The notes: generated from the sequence alone by a model not told the origin. 64,000 nt of DNA from Hydractinia symbiolongicarpus (GCF_029227915.1 NC_079882.1:32418001-32482000); one strand, 5' to 3'. Shown: positions 26,301-38,997, counted from the first letter of the stretch. A program made the numbers and translations.

Positions 26301-29300
26301 GGATTTACGGGAAATCGCGGGTTTTCGTTTGCCGGCAATTAAATTTCTTTTATTCAGCTTCTCATCAAAAATGAAAACATTTTTAAAAACTACAAGTCTC
26401 ATGCGTTTAGTGGTAAAAAAATAATATAAAAAATCGTTCGGGAAATGTGTTTACTCCCTGGGTACTTTCTTTGTATACTTTTGACTATACGGGCCAAGCC
26501 CGGGATTTACGGGAAATCGCGGGTTTTCGTTTGCCGGCGATTAAACTTCTTTTATTCAGCGTCTCATCAAAAATGAAAACATTCTTGAAAACTACAAGTC
26601 TCATGCGTTTTAGTGGTGAAAAAATAATTTAAAAAATCGTTCGGGAAATGAGTTTACTCCCTGGGTACTTTCTTTGTATACTTTTGACTATACGGGCCGA
26701 GTCCGGGATTTACGGGAAATCGCAGATTTTCGTTTGCCGGCGATTAAACTTCTTTTATTCAGCGTCCCATCAAATATGAAAATATTTTTGAAAACTACAA
26801 GTCTCATGCGTTTAGTGGTAAAAAAATAATATAAAAAATCGTTCGGGAAATGTGTTTACTCCCTGGGTACTTTCTTTGTATACTTTTGACTATACGGGCC
26901 AAGCCCGGGATTTACGGGAAATCGCGGGTTTTCGTTTGCCGGCAATTAAATTTCTTTTATTCAGCTTCTCATCAAAAATGAAAACATTTTTAAAAACTAC
27001 AAGTCTTATGCGTTTTAGTGGTGCAAAAATAATTTAAAAAATCGGTCGGGAAATGAGTTTACTCCCTGGGTACTTTCTTTGTATACTTTTGACTATACGG
27101 GCCAAGCCGGGATTTACGGGAAATCGCAGGTTTTCGTTTGCCGTTCGGGAAATGAGTTTACTCCTTGGGTACTTTCTTTGTATACTTTTGACTATACGGG
27201 CCGAGTCCGGGATTTACGGGAAATCGCAGATTTTCGTTTGCCGGCGATTAAACTTCTTTTATTCAGCGTCCCATCAAATATGAAAATATTTTTGAAAACT
27301 ACAAGTCTCATGCGTTTAGTGGTAAAAAAATAATATAAAAAATCGTTCGGGAAATGTGTTTACTCCCTGGGTACTTTCTTTGTATACTTTTGACTATACG
27401 GGCCAAGCCCGGGATTTACGGGAAATCGCGGGTTTTCGTTTGCCGGCGATTAAACTTCTTTTATTCAGCGTCTCATCAAAAATGAAACCATTTTTGAAAA
27501 CTACAAGTCTCAAGCGTTTTAGTGATGCAAAAATAATTTAAAAAATCGTTCGGGAAATGAGTTTACTCCCTGGGTACTTTCTTTGTATACTTTTGACTAT
27601 ACGGGCCAAGCCGGGATTTACGGAAAATCGCGGCTTTTCGTTTGCCGGCGATTAAACTTCTTTTATTCAGCGTCTCATCAAAAATGAAAACATTCTTGAA
27701 AACTACAAGTCTCATGCGTTTTAGTGGTGAAAAAATAATTTAAAAAATCGTTCGGGAAATGAGTTTACTCCCTGGGTACTTTCTTTGTATACTTTTGACT
27801 ATACGGGCCGAGTCCGGAATTTACGGGAAATCGCAGATTTTCGTTTGCCGGCGATTAAACTTCTTTTATTCAGCGTCCCATCAAATATGAAAATATTTTT
27901 GAAAACTACAAGTCTCATGCGTTTAGTGGTAAAAAAATAATATAAAAAATCGTTCGGGAAATGTGTTTACTCCCTGGGTACTTTCTTTGTATACTTTTGA
28001 CTATGCGGGCCAAGCCCGGGATTTACGGGAAATCGCGGGTTTTCGTTTGCCGGCGATTAAACTTCTTTTATTCAGCGTCCCATCAAATATGAAAATATTT
28101 TTGAAAACTGCAAGTCTCATGCGTTTAGTGGTAAAAAAATAATATAAAAAATCGTTCGGGAAATGTGTTTACTCCCTGGGTACTTTCTTTGTATACTTTT
28201 GACTATACGGGCCAAGCCCGGGATTTACGGGAAATCGCGGGTTTTCGTTTGCCGGCAATTAAATTTCTTTTATTCAGCTTCTCATCAAAAATGAAAACAT
28301 TTTTAAAAACTACAAGTCTTATGCGTTTTAGTGGTGCAAAAATAATTTAAAAAATCGTTCGGGAAATGAGTTTACTCCCTGGGTACTTTCTTTGTATACT
28401 TTTGACTATACGGGCCAAGCCGGGATTTACGGGAAATCGCAGGTTTTCGTTTGCCGTTCGGGAAATGAGTTTACTCCTTGGGTACTTTCTTTGTATACTT
28501 TTGACTATACGGGCCGAGTCCGGGATTTACGGGAAATCGCAGATTTTCGTTTGCCGGCGATTAAACTTCTTTTATTCAGCGTCCCATCAAATATGAAAAT
28601 ATTTTTGAAAACTACAAGTCTCATGCGTTTAGTGGTAAAAAAATAATATAAAAAATCGTTCGGGAAATGTGTTTACTCCCTGGGTACTTTCTTTGTATAC
28701 TTTTGACTATACGGGCCAAGCCGGGATTTACGGAAAATCGCGGCTTTTCGTTTGCCGGCGATTAAACTTCTTTTATTCAGCGTCTCATCAAAAATGAAAA
28801 CATTCTTGAAAACTACAAGTCTCATGCGTTTTAGTGGTGAAAAAATAATTTAAAAAATCGTTCGGGAAATGAGTTTACTCCCTGGGTACTTTCTTTGTAT
28901 ACTTTTGACTATACGGGCCGAGTCCGGGATTTACGGGAAATCGCAGATTTTCGTTTGCCGGCGATTAAACTTCTTTTATTCAGCGTCCCATCAAATATGA
29001 AAATATTTTTGAAAACTACAAGTCTCATGCGTTTAGTGGTAAAAAAATAATATAAAAAATCGTTCGGGAAATGTGTTTACTCCCTGGGTACTTTCTTTGT
29101 ATACTTTTGACTATCCGGGCCAAGCCCGGGATTTACGGGAAATCGCGGGTTTTCGTTTGCCGGCGATTAAACTTCTTTTATTCAGCGTCCCATCAAATAT
29201 GAAAATAATTTTGAAAACTACAAGTCTCATGCGTTTAGTGGTAAAAAAATAATATAAAAAATCGTTCGGGAAATGTGTTTACTCCCTGGGTACTTTCTTT

Positions 29301-31080
29301 GTATACTTTTGACTATACGGGCCAAGCCGGGATTTACGGAAAATCGCGGCTTTTCGTTTGCCGGCGATTAAACTTCTTTTATTCAGCGTCTCATCAAAAA
29401 TGAAAACATTCTTGAAAACTACAAGTCTCATGCGTTTTAGTGGTGAAAAAATAATTTAAAAAATCGTTCGGGAAATGAGTTTACTCCCTGGGTACTTTCT
29501 TTGTATACTTTTGACTATACGGGCCGAGTCCGGGATTTACGGGAAATCGCAGATTTTCGTTTGCCGGCGATTAAACTTCTTTTATTCAGCGTCCCATCAA
29601 ATATGAAAATATTTTTGAAAACTACAAGTCTCATGCGTTTAGTGGTAAAAAAATAATATAAAAAATCGTTCGGGAAATGTGTTTACTCCCTGGGTACTTT
29701 CTTTGTATACTTTTGACTATCCGGGCCAAGCCCGGGATTTACGGGAAATCGCGGGTTTTCGTTTGCCGGCGATTAAACTTCTTTTATTCAGCGTCCCATC
29801 AAATATGAAAATAATTTTGAAAACTACAAGTCTCATGCGTTTAGTGGTAAAAAAATAATATAAAAAATCGTTCGGGAAATGTGTTTACTCCCTGGGTACT
29901 TTCTTTGTATACTTTTGACTATACGGGCCAAGCCCGGGATTTACGGGAAATCGCGGGTTTTCGTTTGCCGGCAATTAAATTTCTTTTATTCAGCTTCTCA
30001 TCAAAAATGAAAACATTTTTAAAAACTACAAGTCTTATGCCTTTTAGTGGTGCAAAAATAATTTAAAAAATCGTTCGGGAAATGAGTTTACTCCCTGGGT
30101 ACTTTCTTTGTATACTTTTGACTATACGGGCCAAGCCGGGATTTACGGGAAATCGCAGGTTTTCGTTTGCCGTTCGGGAAATGAGTTTACTCCTTGGGTA
30201 CTTTCTTTGTATACTTTTGACTATACGGGCCGAGTCCGGGATTTACGGGAAATCGCAGATTTTCGTTTGCCGGCGATTAAACTTCTTTTATTCAGCGTCC
30301 CATCAAATATGAAAATATTTTTGAAAACTACAAGTCTCATGCGTTTAGTGGTAAAAAAATAATATAAAAAATCGTTCGGGAAATGTGTTTACTCCCTGGG
30401 TACTTTCTTTGTATACTTTTGACTATACGGGCCAAGCCCGGGATTTACGGGAAATCGCGGGTTTTCGTTTGCCGGCGATTAAACTTCTTTTATTCAGCGT
30501 CTCATCAAAAATGAAACCATTTTTGAAAACTACAAGTCTCAAGCGTTTTAGTGATGCAAAAATAATTTAAAAAATCGTTCGGGAAATGAGTTTACTCCCT
30601 GGGTACTTTCTTTGTATACTTTTGACTATACGGGCCAAGCCGGGATTTACGGAAAATCGCGGCTTTTCGTTTGCCGGCGATTAAACTTCTTTTATTCAGC
30701 GTCTCATCAAAAATGAAAACATTCTTGAAAACTACAAGTCTCATGCGTTTTAGTGGTGAAAAAATAATTTAAAAAATCGTTCGGGAAATGAGTTTACTCC
30801 CTGGGTACTTTCTTTGTATACTTTTGACTATACGGGCCGAGTCCGGGATTTACGGGAAATCGCAGATTTTCGTTTGCCGGCGATTAAACTTCTTTTATTC
30901 AGCGTCCCATCAAATATGAAAATATTTTTGAAAACTACAAGTCTCATGCGTTTAGTGGTAAAAAAATAATATAAAAAATCGTTCGGGAAATGTGTTTACT
31001 CCCTGGGTACTTTCTTTGTATACTTTTGACTATGCGGGCCAAGCCCGGGATTTACGGGAAATCGCGGGTTTTCGTTTGCC
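23395..31080 (+). repeat. 15-monomer-scale higher-order repeat, ~3,030-bp period
   Basis: Landmarks at 23,417/26,447, 23,822/26,852/29,881, 24,023/27,053/30,082, 24,326/27,356/30,385, 25,135/28,165 and 25,336/28,366 are 3,029-3,030 bp apart. That gives two full copies and a partial third. Private variants shared between copies include GGCAATTAAATTTC, AAATCGGTCGGG, ATCGCGGCTTTTCG, ACTATCCGGGCC and GAAAACTGCAAG. The second copy has a local re-duplication of three monomers (about 606 bp, near 28,680-29,880) that replaces one monomer type. This is among the most homogeneous and youngest parts of the array. Confidence 0.8.
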
Positions 31081-32758
31081 GGCGATTAAACATCTTTTAT
31101 TCAGCGTCTCATCAAAAATGAAAACATTCTTGAAAACTACAAGTCTCATGCGTTTTAGTGGTGAAAAAATAATTTAAAAAATCGTTCGGGAAATGAGTTT
31201 ACTCCCTGGGTACTTTCTTTGTATACTTTTGACTATACGGGCCGAGTCCGGGATTTACGGGAAATCGCAGATTTTCGTTTGCCGGCGATTAAACTTCTTT
31301 TATTCAGCGTCCCATCAAATATGAAAATATTTTTGAAAACTACAAGTCTCATGCGTTTAGTGGTAAAAAAATAATATAAAAAATCGTTCGGGAAATGTGT
31401 TTACTCCCTGGGTACTTTCTTTGTATACTTTTGACTATGCGGGCCAAGCCCGGGATTTACGGGAAATCGCGGGTTTTCGTTTGCCGGCGATTAAACTTCT
31501 TTTATTCCGCGTCTCATCAAAAATGAAAACACTCTTGAAAACTACAAGTCTCATGCGTTTTAGTGGTGAAAAAATAATTAAAAAAATCGTTCGGGAAATG
31601 AGTTTACTCCCTGGGTACTTTCTTTGTATACTTTTGACTATACGGGCCGAGTCCGGGATTTACGGGAAATCGCAGATTTTCGTTTGCCGGCGATTAAACT
31701 TCTTTTATTCAGCGTCTCATCAAAAATGAAACCATTTTTGAAAACTACAAGACTCACGCGTTTTAGTGATGCAAAAATAATTTAAAAAATCGTTCGGGAA
31801 ATGAGTTTACTCCCTGGGTACTTTCTTTGTATACTTTTGACTATACGGGCCAAGCCGGGATTTACGGAAAATCGCGGGTTTTCGTTTGCCGGCGATTAAA
31901 CTTCTTTTATTCAGCGTCTCATCAAAAATGAAAACATTCTTGAAAACTACAAGTCTCATGCGTTTTAGTGGTGAAAAAATAATTTAAAAAATCGTTCATG
32001 AAATGAGTTTACTCCCTGGGTACTTTCTTTGTATACTTTTGACTATACGGGCCGAGTCCGGGATTTACGGGAAATCGCAGATTTTCGTTTGCCGGCGATT
32101 AAACTTCTTTTATTCAGCGTCCCATCAAATATGAAAATATTTTTGAAAACTACAAGTCTCATGCGTTTAGTAGTAAAAAAATAATATAAAAAATCGTTCG
32201 GGAAATGTGTTTACTCCCTGGGTACTTTCTTTGTATACTTTTGACTATACGGGCCAAGCCCGGGATTTACGGGAAATCGCGGGTTTTCGTTTGCCGGCGA
32301 TTAAACTTCTTTTATTCAGCGTCTTATCAAAAATGAAAACATTCTTGAAAACTACAAGTCTCATGCGTTTTAGTGGTGAAAAAATAATTTAAAAAATCGT
32401 TCGGGAAATGAGTTTACTCCCTGGGTACTTTCTTTGTATACTTTTGACTATACGGGCCGAGTCCGGGATTTACGGGAAATCGCAGATTTTCGTTTGCCGG
32501 CGATTAAACTTCTTTTATTCAGCGTCCCATCAAATATGAAAATATTTTTAAAAACTACAAGTCTCAAGCGTTTAGTGGTAAAAAAATAATATAAAAAATC
32601 GTTCGGGAAATGTGTTTACTCCCTGGGTACTTTCTTTGTACACTTTTGACTATACAGGCCGAGTCCAGGATTTACGGGAAATCGCAGGTTTTCGTTTGCC
32701 GGCGATTAAACATCTTTTATTCAGCGTCCCATCATATCTGAAAATATTTCTGAAAACT

Positions 32759-32880
32759 ACAAGTCTCATGCGTTTAGTGGTAAAAAAATAATATAAAAAA
32801 TCGTTCGGGAAATGTGTTTACAAGTCTCATGCGTTTAGTGGTAAAAAAATAATATAAAAAATCGTTCGGGAAATGTGTTT
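32759..32880 (+). repeat. 61-bp partial monomer duplication
   Basis: The monomer tail starting ACAAGTCTCATGCG is repeated directly. It begins at 32,759 and again at 32,820, and the first copy breaks off right after AAATGTGTTT. The unit therefore contains a 61-bp internal tandem duplication. Short shared sequence (TAC/TTAC) at the join suggests slippage or microhomology-mediated joining. Confidence 0.8.
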
Positions 32881-33469
32881 ACTCCCTGGGTACTTTCTTT
32901 GTAAACTTTTGACTATACGGGCCAAGCCCGGGATTTACGGGAAATCGCGGGTTTTCGTTTGCCGGCGATTAAACTTCTTTTATTCAGCGTCTCATCAAAA
33001 ATGAAAACATTCTTGAAAACTACAAGTCTCATGCGTTTTAGTGGTGAAAAAATAATTTAAAAAATCGTTCGGGAAATGAGTTTACTCCCTGGGTACTTTC
33101 TTTGTATACTTTTGACTATACGGGCCGAGTCCGGGATTTACGGGAAATCGCAGATTTTCGTTTGCCGGCGATTAAACTTCTTTTATTCAGCGTCCCATCA
33201 AATATGAAAATATTTTTGAAAACTACAAGTCTCATGCGTTTAGTGGTAAAAAAATAATATAAAAAATCGTTCGGGAAATGTGTTTACTCCCTGGGTACTT
33301 TCTTTGTATACTTTTGACTATACGGGCCAAGCCCGGGATTTACGGGAAATCGCGGGTTTTCGTTTGCCGGCGATTAAATTTCTTTTATTCAGCTTCTCAT
33401 CAAAAATGAAAACATTTTTAAAAACTACAAGTCTTATGCGTTTTAGTGGTGCAAAAATAATTTAAAAAA

Positions 33470-35710
33470 TCGTTCGGGAAATGAGTTTACTCCCTGGGTA
33501 CTTTCTTTGTATACTTTTGACTATACGGGCCAAGCCGGGATTTACGGGAAATCGCGGGTTTTCGTTTGCCGGCGATTAAACTTCTTTTATTCAGCGTCTC
33601 ATCAAAAATGAAAACATTCTTGAAACCTACAAGTCTCATGCGTTTTAGTGGTGAAATAATAATTAAAAAAAAACGTTTGGGAAATGAGTTTACTCCCTGG
33701 GTACTTTCTTTGTACACTTTTGACTATACCGGCCGAGTCCAGGATTTACGGGAAATCGCAGGTTTTCGTTTGCCGGCGATTAAACTTCTTTTATTCAGCG
33801 TCTCATCAAAAATGAAAACATTTTTAAAAACTACAAGTCTCATGCGTTTTAGTGGTAAAAAAATAATTTAAAAAATCGTTCGGGAAATGAGTTTACTCCC
33901 TGGGTACTTTCTTTGTATACTTTTGACTATACGGGCCGAGTCCGGGATTTACGGGAAATCGCGGATTTTCGTTTGCCGGCGATTAAACTTCTTTTATTCA
34001 GCGTCCCATCAAATATGAAAATATTTTTGAAAACTACAAGTCCCATGCGTTTAGTGGTAAAAAAATAATATAAAAAATCGTTCGGGAAATGAGTTTACTC
34101 CCTGGGTACTTTCTTTGTATACTTTTGACTATACGGGCCAAGCCCGGGATTTACGGGAAATCGCGGGTTTTCGTTTGCCGGCGATTAAACTTCTTGTATT
34201 CAGCGTCTCATCAAAAATGAAAACATTTTTAAAAACTACAAGTCTTATGCGTTTTAGTGGTGAAAAAATAATTTAAAAAATCGTTCTGGAAATGAGTTTA
34301 CTCCCTGGGTACTTTCTTTGTATACTTTTGACTATACGGTCCGAGTCCGGGATTTAGGGAAATCGCAGGTTTTCGTTTGCCGGCGATTAAACTGATTTTG
34401 TTCAGCGTCTCATCAAAAATGAAAACATTTTTAAAAACTACAAGTCTCATGCGTTTTAGTGACTAAAAAAAAATTTAAAAAATCGTTCGGGAAATGAGTT
34501 TACTCCCTGGGTACTTTCTTTGTATACATTCGACTGTACGGGCCAAGCCCCGGATTTACGGAAAATCGCGGGATTTCGTTTGCCGTCGATTAAACTGCTT
34601 TTATTCAGCGTCTCATCAAAAATGAAAACATTTTTGAAAACTACAAGTCTCAAGCGTTTTAGTGGTGAAAAAGTAATTTAAAAAATCGTTCGGGAAATGA
34701 GATTACTCCCTGGGTACTTTCTTTGTATACTTTTGACTATACGGTCCAAGCCCGGGATTTACGGGAAATCGCGGGTTTCGTTTGCCGGCGATTAAACTTC
34801 TTTTATTTAGCGTCTCATCAAAAATGAAAACATTTTTGAAAACTACAAGTCTCATGCGTTTTAGTGGTGAAAAAAAAATTTAAAAAATTGTTCGGGAAAT
34901 GAGTTTACTCCCTGGGTACTTTCTTTGTATACTTTTGACTATACGGGCCAAGCCCGGGATTTACGGGAAATTGCGGGTTTTCGTTTGCCGGCGATTAAAC
35001 TTCTTTTATTCAGCGTCTCATCAAAAATTAAAACATTTTTAAAAACTACAAGTCTTATGCGTTTTAGTGGTGAAAAAATAATTTAAAAAATCGTTCTGGA
35101 AATGAGTTTACTCCCTGGGTACTTTCTTTGTATACTTTTGACTATACGGGCCGAGTCCGGGATTTAGGGAAATCGCAGGTTTTCGTTTGCCGGAGATTAA
35201 ACTGCTTTTATTCAGCGTCTCATCAAAAATGAAAACATTTTTGAAAACTACAATTCTCATGCGTTTTAGTGGTGAAAAAATAATTTAAAAAATCGTTCTG
35301 GAAATGAGTTTACTCACAGGGTACTTTCTTTGTATACATTCGACTATACGGGCCAAGCCCGGGATTTACGGGAAATCGCGGGTTTTCGTTTTCCGGCGAT
35401 TAAACCTCTTTCATTAAGCGTCTCATCAAAAATGAAAACATTTTTGAAAACTACAAGTCTCATGCGTTTTAGTGGTGAAAAAAAAATTTAAAAAATCTTT
35501 GGGGAAATGAGTTTACTCCCTGGGTACTTTCTTTGTATACATTCGACTATACGGGCCAAGCCCCGGATTTACGGGAAATCGCGGGATTTCGTTTGCCGTA
35601 GATTAAACTGCTTTTATTCAGCGTCTCATCAAAAATGAAAACATTTTTGAAAACTACAAGTCTCATGCGTTTTAGTGGTGAAAAAATAATTTAAAAAATC
35701 GTTCTGGAAA
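33470..35710 (+). repeat. Diverse satellite segment adjoining the inversion
   Basis: From about 33.9 kb the variant composition returns to that of the outer left array. Examples are CTCACAGGG with CATTCGACTATAC, CCTCTTTCATTAAGC near 35,405, GATTTAGGGAAATCGCAGG, and GCCGTAGATT near 35,597. These replace the alternating dimers of the interior. No gene or other element is visible; the last + monomer is cut at ATCGTTCTGGAAA. Confidence 0.7.
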
Positions 35711-35772
35711 GTCGAATGTATACAAAGAAAGTACCCAGGGAGTAATCTCATTTCCCGAACGATTTTTTAAAT
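35690..35772. repeat. Array inversion junction with imperfect dyad
   Basis: The + monomer ends at ...ATCGTTCTGGAAA (35,710). The next base starts GTCGAATGTATACAAAG, the reverse complement of an internal part of the monomer, and all units from here on are reversed. The arm ending at 35,710 and the arm starting at 35,751 (TTTCCCGAACGATTTTTT) are inverted copies, separated by 40 bp of unpaired monomer sequence. The flanking monomers on the two sides carry different variants (for example GGCTATTAAAC, read in monomer sense, only on the right), which argues against a simple fold-back read artefact. Confidence 0.9.
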
Positions 35773-38160
35773 TTTTTTTTCACCACTAAAACGCATGAGA
35801 CTTGTAGTTTTCAAAAATGTTTTCATTTTTGATGAGACGCTGAATAAAAGAAGTTTAATAGCCGGCAAACGAAAACCCGCGATTTCCCGTAAATCCCGGG
35901 CTTGGCCCGTATAGTCAAAAGTATACAAAGAAAGTACCCAAGGAGTAAAGTCATTTCCCGAACAATTTTTTAAATTACTTTTTCACCACTAAAACGCATG
36001 AGACTTGTAGTTTTTAAAAATGTTTTCATTTTTGATGAGACGCTGAATAAAAGCAGTTTAATCGCCGGCAAACGAAATCCCGCGTTTTCCCGTAAATCCC
36101 GGCTTGGCCCGTATAGCCAAAAGTATACAAAGAAAGTACCCAGGGAGTAAACTCATTTCCCGAACGATTTTTTAAATTATTTTTTCACCACTAAAACGCA
36201 TGAGACTTGTAGTTTTAAAAAATGTTTTCATTTTTGATGAGACGCTGAATAAAAGCAGTTTAATCGCCGGCAAACGACAACCTGCTATTTCCCTAAATCC
36301 CGGACTCGGCCCGTATAGTCAAAAGTATACAAAGAATGTACCCAGGGAGTAAACTCATTTCCAGAACGATTTTTTAAATTATTTTTTCACCACTAAAACG
36401 CATAAGACTTGTAGTTTTTAAAAATGTTTTCATTTTTGATGAGACGTTGAATAAAAGAAGTTTAATCGCCAGCAAACGAAAACATGCGATTTCCCGTAAA
36501 TCCCGGGCTTGACCCGTATAGTCAAAAGTATACAAAGAAAGTACCCAGGGAGTAAACTCATTTCCCGAACGATTTTTTAAATTTTTTTTTCACCACTAAA
36601 ACGCATGAGACTTGTAGTTTTCAAAATTGTTTTCATTTTTGATGAGACGCTGAATAAAAGAAGTTTAATCGCCGGCAAACGAAAACCTGCTATTTCCCTA
36701 AATCCCGGACTCGGCCCGTATAGTCAAAAGTATACAAAGAAAGTACCCAGGGAGTAAACTCATTTCCAGAACGATTTTTTAAATTATTTTTTCACCACTA
36801 AAACGCATAAGACTTGTAGTTTTTAAAAATGTTTTCATTTTAGATGAGACGCTGAATAAAAGAAGTTTAATAGCCGGCAAACGAAAACCCGCGATTTCCC
36901 GTAAATCCCGGGCTTGGCCCGTATAGTCAAAAGTATACAAAGAAAGTACCCAAGGAGTAAAGTCATTTCCCGAACCATTTTTTAAATTACTTTTTCACCA
37001 CTAAAACGCATGAGACTTGTAGTTTTCAAAAATGTTTTCATTTTTGATGAGAGGCTGAATAAAAGCAGTTTAATCGCCGGCAAACGAAAACCTGCTATTT
37101 CCCTAAATCCCGGACTCGGCCCGTATAGTCAAAAGTATACAAAGAAAGTACCCAGGGAGTAAACTCATTTCCAAAACGATTTTTTAAATTATTTTTTCAC
37201 CACTAAAACGCATAAGACTTGTAGTTTTTAAAAATGTTTTCATTTTTGATGAGACCCTGAATAAAAGAAGTTTAATCGCCGGCAAACGAAAACAAGCGAT
37301 TTCCCGTAAATCCCGGGCTTGGACCGTATAGTCAAAAGTATACAAAGAAAGTACCCAGGGAGTAAACTCATTTCCCAAACGATTTTTTAAATTTTTTTTT
37401 CACCACTAAAACGCATGAGACTTGTAGTTTTCAAAAATGTTTTCATTTTTGATGAGACGCTGAATAAAAGAAGTTTAATAGCCGGCAAACGAAAACCCGC
37501 GATTTCCCGTAAATCCCGGGCTTGGCCCGTATAGTCAAAAGTATACAAAGAAAGTACCCAAGGAGTAAAGTCATTTCCCGAACAATTTTTTAAATTACTT
37601 TTTCACCACTAAAACGCATGAGACTTGTAGTTTTCAAAAATGTTTTCATTTTTGATGAGACGCTGAATAAAAGCAGTTTAATCGCCGGCAAACGAAATCC
37701 CGTGTTTTCCCGTAAATCCCGGCTTGGCCCGTATAGTCAAAAGTATACAAAGAAAGTACCCAGGGAGTAAACTCATTTCCCGAACGATTTTTTAAATTAT
37801 TTTTTCACCACTAAAACGCATTAGACTTGTAGTTTTCAAAAATGTTTTTATTTTTGATGAGACGCTGAATAAAAGCAGTTTAATCGCCGGCAAACGAAAA
37901 CCTGCTATTTCCCTAAATCCCGGACTCGGCCCGTATAGTCAAAAGTATACAAAGAAAGTACCCAGGGAGTAAACTCATTTCCCGAACGATTTTTTAATTT
38001 TTTTTTTCACCACTAAAACGCATGAGACTTGTAGTTTTCAAAAATGTTTTCATTTTTGATGAGACGCTGAATAAAAGCAGTTTAATCGCCGGCAAACGAA
38101 AACCTGCTATTTCCCTAAATCCCGGACTCGGCCCGTATAGTCAAAAGTATACAAAGAAAG
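35751..38160 (-). repeat. 2.4-kb satellite block, paralogous to the LINE insertion locus
   Basis: This block matches 38,990-39,975 plus 44,739 to about 46,175 at a constant offset of 3,239 bp up to the insertion, then 3,239 + 4,763 bp beyond it. Markers include CAAACGACAACCTGC at 36,271 and 39,510, AAAGAATGTACCC shortly after each, and an equivalent monomer position at 37,184 and 45,186. The LINE site corresponds to the uninterrupted GTATACAAAGAAAG at 36,730-36,743, so this copy is an in-window empty site. Confidence 0.85.
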
Positions 38161-38997
38161 TACCCAGGGAGTAAACTCATTTCCAAAACGATTTTTTAAA
38201 TTATTTTTTCACCACTAAAACGCATAAGACTTGTAGTTTTTAAAAATGTTTTCATTTTTGATGAGACCCTGAATAAAAGAAGTTTAATCGCCGGCAAACG
38301 AAAACAAGCGATTTCCCGTAAATCCCGGGCTTGGACCGTATAGTCAAAAGTATACAAAGAAAGTACCCAGGGAGTAAACTCATTTCCCAAACGATTTTTT
38401 AAATTTTTTTTTCACCACTAAAACGCATGAGACTTGTAGTTTTCAAAAATGTTTTCATTTTTGATGAGACGCTGAATAAAAGAAGTTTAATAGCCGGCAA
38501 ACGAAAACCCGCGATTTCCCGTAAATCCCGGGCTTGGCCCGTATAGTCAAAAGTATACAAAGAAAGTACCCAAGGAGTAAAGTCATTTCCCGAACAATTT
38601 TTTAAATTACTTTTTCACCACTAAAACGCATGAGACTTGTAGTTTTCAAAAATGTTTTCATTTTTGATGAGACGCTGAATAAAAGCAGTTTAATCGCCGG
38701 CAAACGAAATCCCGTGTTTTCCCGTAAATCCCGGCTTGGCCCGTATAGTCAAAAGTATACAAAGAAAGTACCCAGGGAGTAAACTCATTTCCCGAACGAT
38801 TTTTTAAATTATTTTTTCACCACTAAAACGCATTAGACTTGTAGTTTTCAAAAATGTTTTTATTTTTGATGAGACGCTGAATAAAAGCAGTTTAATCGCC
38901 GGCAAACGAAAACCTGCTATTTCCCTAAATCCCGGACTCGGCCCGTATAGTCAAAAGTATACAAAGAAAGTACCCAGGGAGTAAACTCATTTCCCGA
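36990..38997 (-). repeat. 5-monomer tandem duplication, 1,012-bp period
   Basis: The runs 36,990-37,985 and 38,002-38,997 carry the same ordered variants. These include GAGACCCTGAATAAAAG, AAAACAAGCGATTTCCC, CTTGGACCGTATAG, AAATCCCGTGTTTTCC and GCATTAGACTTG, each offset by 1,012 bp. Confidence 0.75.

Larger units (their letters stand above)
1..35710 (+). repeat. Satellite array, ~203-bp monomer, forward orientation
   Basis: Head-to-tail tandem array of a ~203-bp monomer, about 176 copies by length. Each unit has the same landmarks in order: GGAAATGAGTTTACTCCCTGG, a GTATAC palindrome, a GC-rich block with repeated GGG runs, GCCGGC, an A/T-rich dyad around ATGAAAACAT, GCGTTTTAGTGG, and an A-rich end running into ATCGTTC. 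Spacing is direct: the same start recurs at 13,709 and 13,912, and longer blocks recur at multiples of about 202.5 bp. Monomers differ by scattered substitutions and 1-bp indels. No gene interrupts this stretch. The unit length is nucleosome-scale, as is typical of centromeric or heterochromatic satellites. A centromeric role is inference only. Confidence 0.97.

Noticed and set aside
1-35710. CRISPR array
   Set aside because: The repeat is contiguous at about 203 bp with no unique spacers and no cas genes, and the surrounding element is a eukaryotic LINE.
35690-35772. Inversion junction as a transposon terminus or replication origin
   Set aside because: No non-satellite sequence, terminal repeat or target duplication is present at the junction; both sides are plain monomer sequence.
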